The notes beneath the pieces are model-generated. The model had not been told where the DNA came from. It searched no databases and worked only from the letters and a program-made list of their open reading frames with translations. A program made the translations under genes and the position numbers. Below, piece by piece: positions 45,386 to 57,139 of a stretch of 64,000 nt of DNA; positions within the stretch are counted from its first letter, which is position 1, and each line of letters starts with the position of its first letter. This stretch comes from Notamacropus eugenii (taxonomy: Eukaryota; Chordata; Mammalia; Diprotodontia; Macropodidae): the NCBI RefSeq assembly GCF_028372415.1, contig NC_092875.1:355624233-355688232 (forward strand), read 5' to 3'.

Positions 45386-47211
45386 ATACTTAAAAAGTCC
45401 TTTATTTCATTAAATAATACCCCTCTCGCAAAGGATTATACCCAGTTTTGTTGTGTAGGTTATCCTAGGTTGTAACTCCAGCTCTTTTTTGCTACAGCAT
45501 TTCATTTTCCAAACTCTCTGCTCCTTTAACATGGAAGCTGCTAAATCTTATGTGACCCTGACTGTGGCTCCATGAGATTTGAAACATTTCTTTCTGGCTG
45601 CTTGTAATGTCTTCTCCTTAACCTGGAAGTTCTGGAATTTGGCTATGATACTCCTAGGAGTTTTAATTGCGGGATTTCTTTCTGGAAGTGATTGGTGGAT
45701 TATTTCAATTTCTGTTTTACACTCAGGATTCAAGATACCAGGGTAGGTTTTCTTGATTAATGAAATATGATGTCTAGGCTCTTTTTTTTTACTCCAACAA
45801 TTCTTAAGTTATCTCTTCTCTCTTTACTAGGTCAGTCATTTTTCCAATGAAATATTTCATATCTTCTATTTTTCAATTCTTTTGACTTTAATTATTACTT
45901 TATGCCTTTAGGACTTAGCTTCCACTTCCTCAATTCTAATTTGAGGAATTATTTTCTTCAGTGAATTTCCATAACTCTTTTTCCATTTGTCCAGTTCTGC
46001 CTTTTAAGTGTTAATTTCTTCAGTATTTTTAGTGTCTCTTTTACTAAGCTGTTGACTCTCTTTTCATAATTTTCCTGCATCACTCTTATTTTTTTCCCAG
46101 TTTTCATCTAATTCTCTTATTTGAGTTTTAAAATCTTTTTTTGAGATTTTCCAATTCTCCTTGAATCTGTGTCCAATCCAGTTTGTTTTTCTTCCTTTGA
46201 GGCTTTGCTTGTAGCTATTTTGACATTGGTGTCTTCTTCTGTCTTCCTGCTACCATCGTAGTTTTTTATATTGATGTTCTCTTTTGTTGTCTGCTTATTT
46301 TTCCAGCCTATTTCTTGACTTTTAAATTTGACTTAAAATTGGGTTTTGCTCCTGGGGTGGAAGGGGCACTATCCCAAGGGGGTCTGTAGGTTTTCAGTGC
46401 TTTCAAGGTGGTATGATCCAAGAAGACTGTGATCACTGCTCTCCTGGCTTGTGTTCTGGTGTTTATCCAACATGGGACTTTGCTCCCCTGTAGTCACAAG
46501 GGTTAATGCTCCTCTTGGCTGTGGAGTTGTGACCAGGTTCTTTGAACTTCTACAGGCACATGCAAATACTCCTTTATGCCTTGGAACTTAGACTAGGGTA
46601 CCTATTCCTTTATAAGTCACCACAAACACTCTTCACCCTTGGAATGTGACCAGGTCCCAACTCCCTCACAGAAGTAAGTACTAGTGCTATTCTTGGTCCT
46701 GAAACTGTGTGTTCTCCTGTGGTTACAAGCACTAGTGTTACTTTCCACCTTGTACCTGAGACCAGACACCTTGATCCCCTGCAGATGCAAATGTGGATTC
46801 TTCTCTTCACCTTGGAACTTTAACCTAGAACTATGAGTGGACAATGCAACAAGGTCCTACACTGAATGCCAGCAGAGGGTCCCTTGTAATCACTTTCTGA
46901 GCAGTCGTCTGATCCTTCCCATCTCTGATCTGACAGTTCCTGAAGATGCTGCTACCACTGTCATAACTGTCTCCAAAGTCTGGGGCTAGTGTTATCTCCT
47001 TATGTAATATATTCTGGGCCAACCCTCACCCTGATGTCACAGACCTCTCCTGATAACCTCCTAAGGTGTCTTGGGCTAGAAAAATGTCTCATCCCAAATT
47101 TTTGTTGGCACTGCCACTCCAGAATTTGATTTGAAGCATTATTTTAAAGTTCCTTGGAGTTCAGCTGAGTTGCTGCCTGCACTCCGCCATCTTGGTTCCA
47201 ACTCCCTAGGC
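45386..47211 (-). mobile_element. Inverted L1/HAL1 5' half: full 5' UTR plus most of ORF1
   Basis: On the minus strand the block starts at 47211 with 'tagggagttggaaccaagat', the exact type of a full-length L1/HAL1 start. It has a long 5' UTR (to about 46300) and then ORF1. The ORF1 C-terminal part gives PGILNPECKTEIEI, ERNPAIKTPRSIIAKFQNFQ, KEKTLQAARKK, RVT, LQPRITYTTKLGIIL and NEIKDFL. It stops inside the C-terminal domain at about 45386, about 30 residues short of the end, with no 3' UTR or poly(T). Sense-strand L1 lies on both sides. A complete 5' end with a missing 3' end is abnormal for a simple insertion. Confidence 0.8.
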
Positions 47212-48155
47212 AGTTCTCAAAAGAAGTAACCCAGAAGTATCTTAGCCATATGAAAAAATGTTTGAAATCATTAACAATTAGAGAAACAACAATTAAAGAA
47301 ATTCTGAGATCCCATCTCATACCAATTAAATTGCCAAAAAAGGAAAATGACAAATGTTGAAGGCCTGGGGGAAAAGAGACACATGTTGGACATATGAAGG
47401 GATAGAACTTTTCTGGAAAGCAGTTTGTATTGATACATAAAATATTCCTAAACAGGACTTGCCCTTAGACCCAGTTATAACACTGCTAGTGCTATGTCCC
47501 AAAGAGAGAAGAGTGGAAAAGCCTCTATGTGTACAACAATATTCATAAAAGTTCTTTCTATGATGACAAAAGAAAAATCCAGAAAACCGTAAACTTAGGG
47601 AGCTGTTCATCAATTAGGGAATGGCTGAATAAGTTGTGTTATGTGACTATGATGCAATACTGCTGTGCTCTAAGAAATAAGAAAAAGATCAGTTGAAAGA
47701 AATATTCAACTACTTTGTAGGAACTGATGCAAAGTGAGCAGAACCCGAACAATATACATTATAACATCAATATAATAAAAGTGACCAGCTTTGAATATTT
47801 TTTAAATGATGAAAATGAAATGAGAATAAGAAAAATGTATATAATAACAAATTGTAAAAACAAACAACTTTAAAAATTATAAAACCTATGTCTTGTAGAC
47901 ATAGTCAATCCAGTGACTATTTGTGATTTCAGAGATGATAAAACATGTTGTCCATCTCCTTACAGAAAGGTGATGGATTCAGCGGAAAGAATGAGACAAA
48001 TATTTTTTGAGCTTGACTAATTAGGGAATTTGTTTTTCTTAATTATGCATATTTGTTTTAAGGGAATTTATTTTTCTTTCCTTTATCCCAGTGGAGTAGA
48101 AATTATAGGAAGAAAAATTATATTTCCCTTAACTGAAATATTTTAAAAAATAAAA
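47212..48155 (+). mobile_element. L1 ORF2 C-terminus and 3' UTR, sense
   Basis: Starts abruptly at 'gcagttctcaaaagaagtaa' (QFSKEV), then SHMKKCLKSLTIRETTIKEI, RSHLIPIKL and KKENDKC, which is the conserved L1 ORF2 tail. Then come 'ttagacccagttataacact' and 'gttcatcaattagggaatgg', and a 3' UTR of the 'gaaaggtgatggattcagcg' type. It ends in an A-rich stretch near 48140-48155. Stops are frequent. It adjoins the inverted 5' half without a gap. Confidence 0.8.
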
Positions 48156-48380
48156 AGACATTAACTATCAACAAAATTCAGATTAAACACAATAAATGAT
48201 GCAATGACACTAACTTGTTAAGGCTGAGATGCAATCTTCCTTTCTTTTACTAAAGAGACACATGTACCAGCATACAAAGTCACTCTTTAGTGTCATTTTG
48301 CTTGTCTCCAGAAAATGGTTGTCCTCACTTGTTAAATACAATTTTATCAATATCACTGACACATTAAAAAAAATAAATCA
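48156..48380. other. Unrecognised spacer between L1 pieces
   Basis: No frame or repeat that I can name. Confidence 0.4.
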
Positions 48381-49080
48381 TGAGAAGCAAAAGGAAATAC
48401 AACAAATCTGAGATTTTATGTCATTCCATGCAATTTGTCAATGATAAATGATGAGAATAGTCAATGTTAGAGGGTTTGGGGGATGATTTATATACTGAAG
48501 AACTCTTGGTGGAGCTAAGTAGTCATATCAGTCTTGATATCAATTGGTAATGATGCGAAAAAAATTGGAAAATACCCCAAAGGAGGTAAAAGAGAAGTAA
48601 AAGTCCAAAATAAACTCTTTGTGGTTAGAAAAAAAATTAGAAACAAAATAATTGTTCATTAATTGGGGAGGGGTTAAAATTGAGTAGTGCATTAAAAATG
48701 TACAATAAGAAGTGATAACTTCAAGGAATTCACAGAAATGAGAAAGATTTGTAAAAAGTAATGAAAAGCAAAGTAAGCAGAACCAAATTAAAATATACAC
48801 AATATTTGCAACAAAGTAAATGAAAAACTCACTGAAACTAAACAATTTTCAGTAACTAAAAAGAGTATGGTTCACGGAAAGAGATGATGAAAGATTATTC
48901 CCTCTTTATCACAAAACTCGGGGGACTACTGGAGTAGAACACTCTATACTTTGCCAGAAAAGGTGACTATATCTGGTGCTTTTTTTTTAATATGTCAAAA
49001 GTAAGGGTTCAGTTTGGGGCAAAGTAGGTTTTTACATTAAAAAATGAGAATGAGATAAAAATGAAAAAGAATCAAATATT
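48381..49080 (+). mobile_element. L1 ORF2 tail and start of 3' UTR, third decayed copy
   Basis: 'catgagaagcaaaaggaaat' gives a KKC/REMQIK-like text. 'ttttatgtcattccatgcaa' and 'tcaatgataaatgatgagaa' correspond to RYHLTPI and KENDKC. 'actcttggtggagctaagta' corresponds to the LVHWW-CEL region. 'aagcaaagtaagcagaacca' closes ORF2. It may be the remainder of the L1 at 42691, displaced by the 45386-48155 insertion, or an independent copy. Confidence 0.6.
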
Positions 49081-49119
49081 TTAAAATAAAACTTTTCTAA
49101 ATATTTTGGCAATAGAACA

Positions 49120-49495
49120 CAATGAAACAAAAGACAAGGCTGAGGAAATATGTAGCTCTTTTTAAATATTTGAAGATTTTTTAATTTTTTATATAGTTTC
49201 CTTTGCTAAGAATTAGGTATGTTCTTTACCATTTCAGAAGGCCAATGAGTAGAAATTAATTAGAGAAATATTTCAGGAAAATATAAGAATGTCCCAATAA
49301 TTAGAGCTCTCAATAGTGAAAATATTTTCTCCTTCAGCTATTAAGTGATAACATGGAGATATTTAAGAAGAGACTGTATAACTGCCTATCAAAAATACTA
49401 TGGACAAAACATCTTGCATTGGATAGGTGGTATTACTAGGTATACCCTAGAATCCTTTCAAGTTCTAACACTTTCAGTCCTCTGAAGAACTATTA
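49120..49495 (+). mobile_element. CR1/L3-clade LINE, 3' end
   Basis: 'cctttgctaagaattaggta', 'ggccaatgagtagaaattaa', 'ataattagagctctcaatag', 'catggagatatttaagaaga', 'cattggataggtggtattac' and 'atcctttcaagttctaacac' follow the block order of the copy at 22260, with heavier decay. Confidence 0.6.
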
Positions 49496-51699
49496 GTCTA
49501 CTGTCAACTTTGATTGGGTTCATATGGCCATTTCAGGATAGATATTCCTATATTCACAGGGCAGTTTTCTAAATCTATACCTTTATATATTTTTTTATTC
49601 CAGTGACAGGATTTTCAGGCATGTAGGATATTTGTTGGACTTCATATATAAAGCAAAAATAGATGTGGGAACCACTAGGAAGGTAACCTTATAACTAAGT
49701 CTACCCTAAGTAGAAGAAAAAAATACCTTTCATTTTTATTTTGCATAGTAGATCAAAAGTAAGGGAATGATTTAGGTCAGTATCATTAAAATTCTAGTAA
49801 CCTCAGGGGTAATATTCTAAAGGAAAAATTAGTTCTCTTACATTCATCATGGAAATTTCCACTTGATTTCTCTTATATAACAATAGCTAGAGTTAATGAT
49901 ATATTATGTACTGATTCCCCATTCTCAAAATTTTTTCACCTACTAAAGTATCAGGGAAGGGGAGAAAAACTTCTCAACTTTTATAAAATAATGCATTAGG
50001 ATAGAACTTTATTCAGTATAGCATATATACTATGTGCTCTTATCAGTAATTTTTCTCCAGTGTATTTTTTACCCTAAAGCCCCTAAATATGTCAATGAAA
50101 ACCAAAAAAATAAAATAACCTAAAAATCCATCATATTTTCAAACATTTACATAGTTCTCAGAAACCACCCACATGGATTCTTTGAAAACTATCCCAAGTT
50201 TGAGGTTCTAGGTGGTACAATGTTCAATCAATGTAGCTTACAAACTCCTAATAATGTAAACATGTCTATAAGTAGGTTCAACTTGGCCGTGATTTCCAAA
50301 GTATCTGTATTGAACTACTGGAGAGCAAAATCATCCCCTTGAGTCTTTAGAGGTATGAGAAGTAAATGGAGATCCATATGGAAAAAAAAAGAAAAATGAT
50401 AAAAGAGATTTCATGTGAATGTGACATTTCTGCTTTGATAAATTAATAACCCTTTAGGTTAAGATCCCAAACATAATCTGTCCCATCTGGACTGATATTT
50501 ACCCCTCTCGTTTTCTGTATTTCTCTGGGGAGAATCCAAAAGAGAGGAAAAAAAGTCATTTTGGTTAATCCCTGAAGCATGAAGTAGAAAGTAATGCTTT
50601 ATGTTTTTATATGTAAATGTCTAGATACTGTCCTTGTGCATTCTCAAAATATGTAATGAAACCAATTTTGGGAGTGTATATCTGAGCCAAGTTCTTCCTA
50701 TGTTAGAGAATTCAAATTATTGCCAAATTGCTTTTGGATGTAAAGGTTTCTGCTGAGAGAAACCTCCCTTGATACTTTGAAAGAAATGAATTAGCTGGTG
50801 TTGGTTCATGTTTAAGAAATGAATCAGCCTATGAAAGGAGTTTCATGGGGATTTTAACCACTTTGATCCTTTCTGATGTGCTTATTTATCTAAGAGTGGG
50901 ATTTCAACCGTAGCTACAGAGTTAAGGAATGTGTGAGCTGGGGAGACAAATGCAGCAGGCTTCCTTTCCAAAAGCAAAAGCTGCTTTTATCTTTACTATT
51001 GGAGACACTGAGCTTCAAAGCAACTGGTAAATTTACAACCCTTAGACCATCAGGCCCACAGTCCTCCTAACATTGGGGGAGAGAAGAACCACTTTTCTCT
51101 TACATTTCATCATTCATTCAAAGGCTTGAATCTCAGAAAGGTCTATTTTTGAAGTGTCCAGAGATACTTCCTTAGCAATAGGTTAAACCAAAAGCTATAA
51201 GAAAAGAGGAAGACAGATCTGTTTGGAGTGGCAAAGCTACTGAATAAAGAAGCTCTTGGGAACTTTGGAGAGTTGCTTTCCTTCCCTCAGCTGATGAAGC
51301 AGCATTTTTCATACGGTAGTTTCATACATATAGCATACCAATCCCACACTATCCCTAGCTTTTCTCTAATTCTTCATTTTCTATACGAAGCATAATTTCA
51401 TGTCGGTGAAAATACAACCATTGTTACAAAGGATTATTTGTATCTTAATGTTCTCTTTCAATTTCTAAATCATTTACAATAAAAGCATGTACAATAGTTG
51501 TATGCAGATTGACATATGCTAAGATGCAGAAGAAATATTCTCAGACCTATAGGACTTTTGCAGTCCTCTTATACCTTACTGCCTGAGATGTATTCTATGA
51601 TCCGGTGACCTTTACTATTCCTATCGCAGGACTCTCTGTCTCTTACCTGTCATTTTCACCTACTCTCTTCCATTCCTGGAATTGTCTCCTTCATCTTAG
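49496..51699. other. Long stretch without recognised gene or repeat
   Basis: About 2.2 kb of AT-rich unique-looking DNA. There is no open frame over 60 codons worth reporting. It is one of the few long stretches in the window free of recognisable repeats. Confidence 0.45.
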
Positions 51700-51992
51700 T
51701 CTCCTGGCCTCCATGGAATCCTTCAAGTCCCAGCTAAAATCCCACTTTCTGTAACAATCCTTTCTTCATTCTCCTTAATACTAGTACCTTTTGTCTTTTG
51801 ATTACTTCCAGTTTATCCTGTACATATCTTGTTTATACATAATCATTTTCATGCTATCTCCCCCAAGAAACTGTGAGCCCCTTGAACATAGGGGCTTTTG
51901 TTTTGACTCCATTTGTATCTTCAATGCTTAGTGCACTGCCTAGTACAGAGTAGGTGCTTAATAAATGATTTTTGGATGTCTAACCTCTTTCT
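51700..51992 (+). mobile_element. L2 LINE, 3' end
   Basis: The sense order is 'cttcaagtcccagctaaaat', 'cccactttctgtaacaatcc', 'ctcccccaagaaactgtgag', 'ccccttgaacataggggctt', 'gcactgcctagtacagagta' and 'ggtgcttaataaatgatttt'. Well matched to L2 and ending at the canonical terminus. Confidence 0.9.
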
Positions 51993-54350
51993 CAAGTGCT
52001 TATTCAGAGTCCATTGTCTCAAATTTTATATATAACTCTAATATGTTTTGTTATCTTGTTTCATATTCTGATTATCTTGGTTTTCTGCTTAAAATAAAAC
52101 TTTAGTCACGTGGAAAGTTCTTTTTATTTTGTGTATGGAAAGGCCCATACCGCAACAATGCTAAGTAAAGCATTACTATGAGTTTGAATGGATAAAACCA
52201 TTATTGAATATAAAATTTTAAATATGTTTAGAAGACAATTAATGTGCATAATGTACACTTAAACAGAAAAAAAAATAGCAGTGATCACCCTCTGAGACAA
52301 CCATCATATGAAAATGAAAGAGAAAAGGATACCATAAAGCTTCTCTAAAAAGCAAGTCTAGTCTTCTCAGAAAGAACTGTGCTTAGTTCAGAAGAGGATG
52401 TAAGCCTTACTGATGATTAAAGTTTTCTGTGTCTATATGTTTTACCAAATAATGGAACATGCCTAATGTTACACTTGATACACAATATGCTTTGGTGCCT
52501 GTTAGGGAGAGAGGTGAAAAGACTTCGAGGTAGATGTGGATGCTAATTCCTCAGAATGACTGAGTTTTCAAGGAGGAAGTAATAGACTCTATTCTGCATC
52601 ATGGTTAGGAAGCTTGAAAATGTAGATTAGCAAAAGATTAATCAACATGCCACAGTCCTCAGCCATGAAAGTCTAGGATGCTTTGAGAGTGGTACAATGT
52701 TCTTTCCCTGCATAATTCCAGAGAATTCTAAGTAAATTCCTGGGAAAGGTATGTATAGATCAACTTTTTTCCCCAAAAGTTTCATCAAAGACCCAATGAT
52801 GACCTAGGACAAATTAATTTTAACTCTCTGAACCTCATCTATGACTGTAAAATTTTAGTTCATGAGATCCTACTTATTCACCTTTCAAAACTGGCAAAAT
52901 GTGGGCTATGTGTCTGTCTACAGCCAGTTTTTGCCTATTCTATTCCGAATTATAAGAGGAAACAGTCACTTCCCTGTGAGTTTCCTATCATTTCCACCCC
53001 CAGAAAGTAGGTCCTTCTTGTTAGTTAGAATCAGATACAGAACAGAATTCTCCTTTGCTATTTCTTCTCCCTTTTAAAGAATGAAATTATCATTAGAGCA
53101 GGTACAGAAGTTATTATCTACTATGCTTTTGGCAGAGAGCTTCAGCATATGCTTAGATAATTTAAATCCCTCATTACCAATAAAATGTCTCTGTGCCAAG
53201 TTTTTGATCTGTTTCTCAAACCACTCATCCATTTTCTCTGTAGGCCAGGTCTGCACATAATCTAATGGCAAAATTACTTATGTCTCTTCCTAGACTTATC
53301 TTCACTCCTATGCTTTACACCATATTCCCAGTTTCTGGTTGCTGGATTCCAGTGTAATGTGGCAAGGAGTGCTATAAGTGAGGTTTAGGCAAAATTCCCC
53401 TGCTGTAGAGGTCTCACACCTTTCACCAGGCCTGGCTTATTCCCTATAAACTCTCCTAATGCTATCAGGTCCTTTGAGAGAGACTACAACCACTACAGAG
53501 TTATATTTAAACTTTCTCAGAGTCCCAAAGTGAGGAGAAATACACTTCCCATATTCACCATTTTATTCTAAAATTCTAAAATTTACACTTTAACTCCATC
53601 CCATTCACAAGATGATGTACCCTACATAATATTTACATAGCCCACTAACTTGTAATAATGTCACTTTAGATATCTCATAAGAATAATTTATTGAATCAGA
53701 TAAATGAAGTAATAATATTACAGATACAGACAGAGTAAAACAAAGGCTTAAATAATAAGCCTCATCTCAATTCAGACAGGGGTTCAAGTTTAGTTTTTTG
53801 AAAAAGTTGATTTTCTTGATGACTCTTTTTCCTTCATTGCTGTTACTTTCTATCGTAGAGAAAGACACAGACAGGTTTGGTAGATATATTTAAGCAGTTT
53901 TCTCTCTCCTATTTTTTTTTAAATTTTAAGTGCTTTTACTTTAAGTTTTCAAGGTATTAGGAAAATACATTCTCCTTGTTCGGAGCACTAAATTCCTGGC
54001 CAGGTACTCTAAGTACTTTATTTTAGACCATCCCTAGAAGTCCAAATCCATTCATCACACAGCATCCCCTTTGCTAGTTGTTCCTGCCCCAAATTTATTT
54101 TACGTTCCAAAATTTCTTGCCTTCAGTGGGAAGTTTAGGAAAATACAACCGGTAATCCTATGATCTATTTCTTGCTTATGATTTATTGCTTGAAGGATCC
54201 TAGGCAGTATTTCCAAAGATAGATATTTTTGCCCTGTGGCTAGTAGTCATTCATTTTAATAAGCATTGAGAGCTTCTTTGTTGTTTTGGATACATGACCA
54301 GGAAGAAAACAGAACTTGCTACTGTTTTTTTTATCGTATCTAGAAATAGG
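51993..54350. other. No gene recognised
   Basis: About 2.35 kb. A MIR-like scrap may lie at 52800-52860. The minus-strand 65-codon frame at 53271-53074 (MDEWFEKQIKNLAQRHFIGN...) has a protein-like look but no motif I know and no continuation. Otherwise nothing named. Confidence 0.4.
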
Positions 54351-54358
54351 AGTCTCAG
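54351..54358. repeat. Candidate target-site duplication, left, of the YWHAZ retrocopy
   Basis: agtctcag here and again at 56021-56028, a few bases beyond the A-rich end of the retrocopy. Eight bases only, and the spacer on the right makes it tentative. Confidence 0.45.
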
Positions 54359-56014
54359 CCACTGTTGCTGTCCAAAGACCACTGAACACCCTTGTCCATC
54401 CATCTGCTGTTGCCATTCACTCTGAGCTTAGAAATGTTCAGTCAATGATAAAAATAAACTGCTACAGACGACCAAATGGGCTGAGCAGGATGAGAGATAC
54501 TATAACATGGAAGCCTGCATGAAGTCTGTAACTGAGCAAGAAGCTGGATTGTCCAATAAAGAGAAGAGTCTGTGGCTTACAAAAATGTCATAGGGGCTCA
54601 AAGGTCATCTTAGACGGTCATTTCAAGTACTGAGCAAAAGACAGAAGGTGCTGGAAAAAAAAAGTTAGAAGATGACCTGGGAATAGAGAGAAAAAATAAA
54701 ACTAAACTAAGATATCTATAATGATGTGCTGTCCCTATTGGAAAAGCTCTGGATTCTTAATGTTTCAGTCAGAACACAAAGTTTTCTGCTTGAAAATGAA
54801 AGGAGGCTGAGATTGCTGCTGAAAAAAATAATGGGTCAATCACAAAAATCGTATCAAGAAGCATTTGAAATCAACAAAAAAGGAGATGCCACCAACACAT
54901 ACTGTGAGATGGGTCTGACTTCAATCTTCTCTGTGTTCTATGATGATGTCCTGAACTCCCCAGGAGAAAGCTTGCTCGCTTAAAAAGCCAGCTTTGGAAG
55001 AAGCCATTGTTGAACTTGATACAGTAAGCAAAAAATCATTCAAAAACAGTACAGTAATAATGTAACTACAAAGAGACAACAGCATTATGGACATTGAACA
55101 CCCAAAGAGATTAAACTGTAGCAGGAGGAGGGAAGGATTAACTAGCCTTCTACCTTTTTTCTGCCGTGTTCTAAAATTTACACAGTAGAGCATTTGTCAT
55201 CCATTCTGCCCTACAAATAGTTTTTGTTTATGATTTATGACAGGTTTATAGTGCTTCTATTTGGATTTTTATATTTCCCATGTGGTTTTTAGGTTTAATA
55301 TTAGGGGAGTAGAGCTAGTTACCATTGGGGGAGTTACTTGCTTTTATCTGAGGTGCCCAATATGGGAATGTGGAATTTTTATACATGGCGGGAAGAGGGA
55401 GGGGAAGTTGGAGGCAGGTAGGATAATTGGTTCTCAACCACAGGTGTAGTTCTTGTGAGGATTGGAGCACTTATGGTTATGGCAGAAAGAGATATTCCAC
55501 ATAATTGAAGGTCTTTCTATGTATATCTATATATACATTCTAAACATGTGCACTTTTATGATTGCAGTTGCAAAAGTGTTCCCTAAGATAAAGTTTTAAT
55601 TCAATCAATTTATTCTGGAGAAGGGTAGAAGCAGTTCACATTTCATTATTGGTAGAGTTACCTGCTTTCCACTTTCATTATTTTTACTACACTCATTTTA
55701 TTTGTATTTGAAGAGTTCAGCAACCTAAGAACAAATGTTCAACTAAAGATGCAATAAAAATGAATTATTTGATATTCATAAGGTCACTGTATATCAAGTA
55801 TAGTAGTAAAACATTCTTTTTTGCTTTTGTGATTTTTTGTTGGTACTTGCTTAGTATGTATGTACGTAGTTAAAAGGAAAATAAGAAAATTGAGATGATT
55901 CCTTTGTTGAATGTCATGAAATTTTCATAAACAACCTAAGCATAATTGTTAAGAAAGTGTATATTAAGTTGACGTAAGTAGACTAAAAGTTTTCTGAATG
56001 GAAAAAAGAAAAGT
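54359..56014 (+). pseudogene. YWHAZ: Processed pseudogene of YWHAZ (14-3-3 zeta), near full-length mRNA copy
   Basis: 14-3-3 zeta is a dimeric phosphoserine-binding adaptor of 245 residues. An intronless copy starts at 54445 and its stop equivalent is at 55139-55141. Readable parts include ACMKSVTEQ (54510), NDVLSLLEK (54720), QSYQEAFEI-like KSYQEAFEINKKG (54850) and [14 protein letters not shown] (54930). A DNA-level match to [23 protein letters not shown] follows (55010-55080). MKSVTEQ and DVLSLLEK favour zeta over beta or theta. Before the start is a probable leader from 54359. After the stop, about 860 bp follow the zeta 3' UTR closely ('ctaaaatttacacagtagag', 'gatttatgacaggtttat', 'tttaatattaggggagtaga', 'gcaacctaagaacaaatgtt', 'aagcataattgttaagaa'). 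It ends at 'ctaaaagttttctgaatgg' plus A-rich 'aaaaaagaaaag', the proximal polyadenylation site. Frameshifts and stops make it non-coding. Confidence 0.95.
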
Positions 56015-56020
56015 AACATC

Positions 56021-56028
56021 AGTCTCAG
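56021..56028. repeat. Candidate target-site duplication, right, of the YWHAZ retrocopy
   Basis: agtctcag, matching 54351-54358; see the left copy for the caveat. Confidence 0.45.
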
Positions 56029-56104
56029 AGCTCTTCATCTAAGCAAGCAATCACCTATCACACTACTGTTTTACTTGTTTCAAATTTGCGTATTAGTTCC
56101 AAGT

Positions 56105-56385
56105 GTACAGTTGTCTCTTTCATTTTTTTTCTTCTTCTGTGTAACATTTTTCATACTCCAAACATCATAAGGGTCAAGTTTCTTCTGTGTCATTTCAGCT
56201 CCTTCTCCTCCTCCTTTCTCTTCTTCTTGTTCCTCTTCTTTCTCTTCTTTTTTCTTCTCCTCCTCTTCCTGCTCTTCCTCATCTTCTTCTTCTTCTTCTT
56301 CTTCTTCTTCTTCTTCTTCTTCTTGTTCTTCTTGTTCTTCTTCTTCTTCTTCTTCTTTCTCCTCCTCCTCCTCTTCTTTTCAAGG
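56105..56385 (+). repeat. Polypyrimidine tract with (CTT)n and (CCT)n arrays
   Basis: The strand is strongly biased to C and T from about 56105. From 56193 to 56383 it is almost purely pyrimidine, with a (CTT) run at 56284-56322 and CTC triplets before and after. Three overlapping low-complexity open frames (L/F, and K/R/E on the minus strand) are artefacts. Confidence 0.95.
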
Positions 56386-56704
56386 AACACTTCTTAATAT
56401 CTGTTAGTCTGGAGTATGTCTAGAATGTGGACAAAAGGCTATCATGGAGGCCTTTCATCTTCTCTCAAGTATAGCAATCAACTCACACTAGGAAACTAAC
56501 TGGTAATCACCTGGCTATGTAAATTACAAACATCTAACTCTTGATGAAAGATGCTGAATATTTGTCCCATGTTCCATATGAGTTGAGAATTTCAGTTATC
56601 CTTTTAGAATCACTCATAAATACTTACAGCACATCTCCTAAAAAGCATATAAAAACTTTTATTCCTTTTCTCACCACTTAACAATTTGATGGCTAAGTCC
56701 AACT

Positions 56705-57062
56705 TTATTTCCTCTTTTTTCAGTTCCATGGCTGGAATGCTCTGACTCCTCACCTCTGATATTTAGAATCATTGGATTCCTTTAAGACTCAGCTTTAGTG
56801 ACACCTCAGTCTTCAAGAAGCCTTTTTTTTTTAAGGTTTCTGAATTTGCTGTGCTTTCCACCTACTCTATATGTATGCAGGGTATGTACATGCATATGTG
56901 TGTGCATGTATGTGTGTGTGTATGAGTATTTGTTGTCTCCACATTTGGATACAAGCACTTGGAAGACAAGCAATGTTTTTGCTTTTTCTTTGTATCATGA
57001 GTACTTAGTATATTCCCCAGCACATAGTAAACACTTAATAAATTATGTTTGTTTGATTGATT
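56705..57062 (+). mobile_element. L2 LINE, 3' end
   Basis: 'catggctggaatgctctgac', 'tttaagactcagctttagtg', 'acacctcagtcttcaagaag', 'acttggaagacaagcaatgt', 'attccccagcacatagtaaa' and 'cacttaataaattatgtttg'. The longest L2 tail in the window. A TG/CA microsatellite at 56880-56930 has grown inside it. Confidence 0.88.
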
Positions 57063-57139
57063 TTACTCAACAGTTTCCTTCCTTTTCCTCTATAAGCTCT
57101 TATACTCCAGTTTATATGTTATTAGGGTGATTGGAACAT

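Noticed and set aside
54726-54983. Functional 14-3-3 exon
   Set aside because: The coding region is intronless and crossed by frameshifts and stops and runs straight into the YWHAZ 3' UTR, so it is a processed copy.
56086-56423. F/L-rich and K/R-rich overlapping open frames
   Set aside because: Translation of the polypyrimidine tract, not a membrane or nuclear protein.
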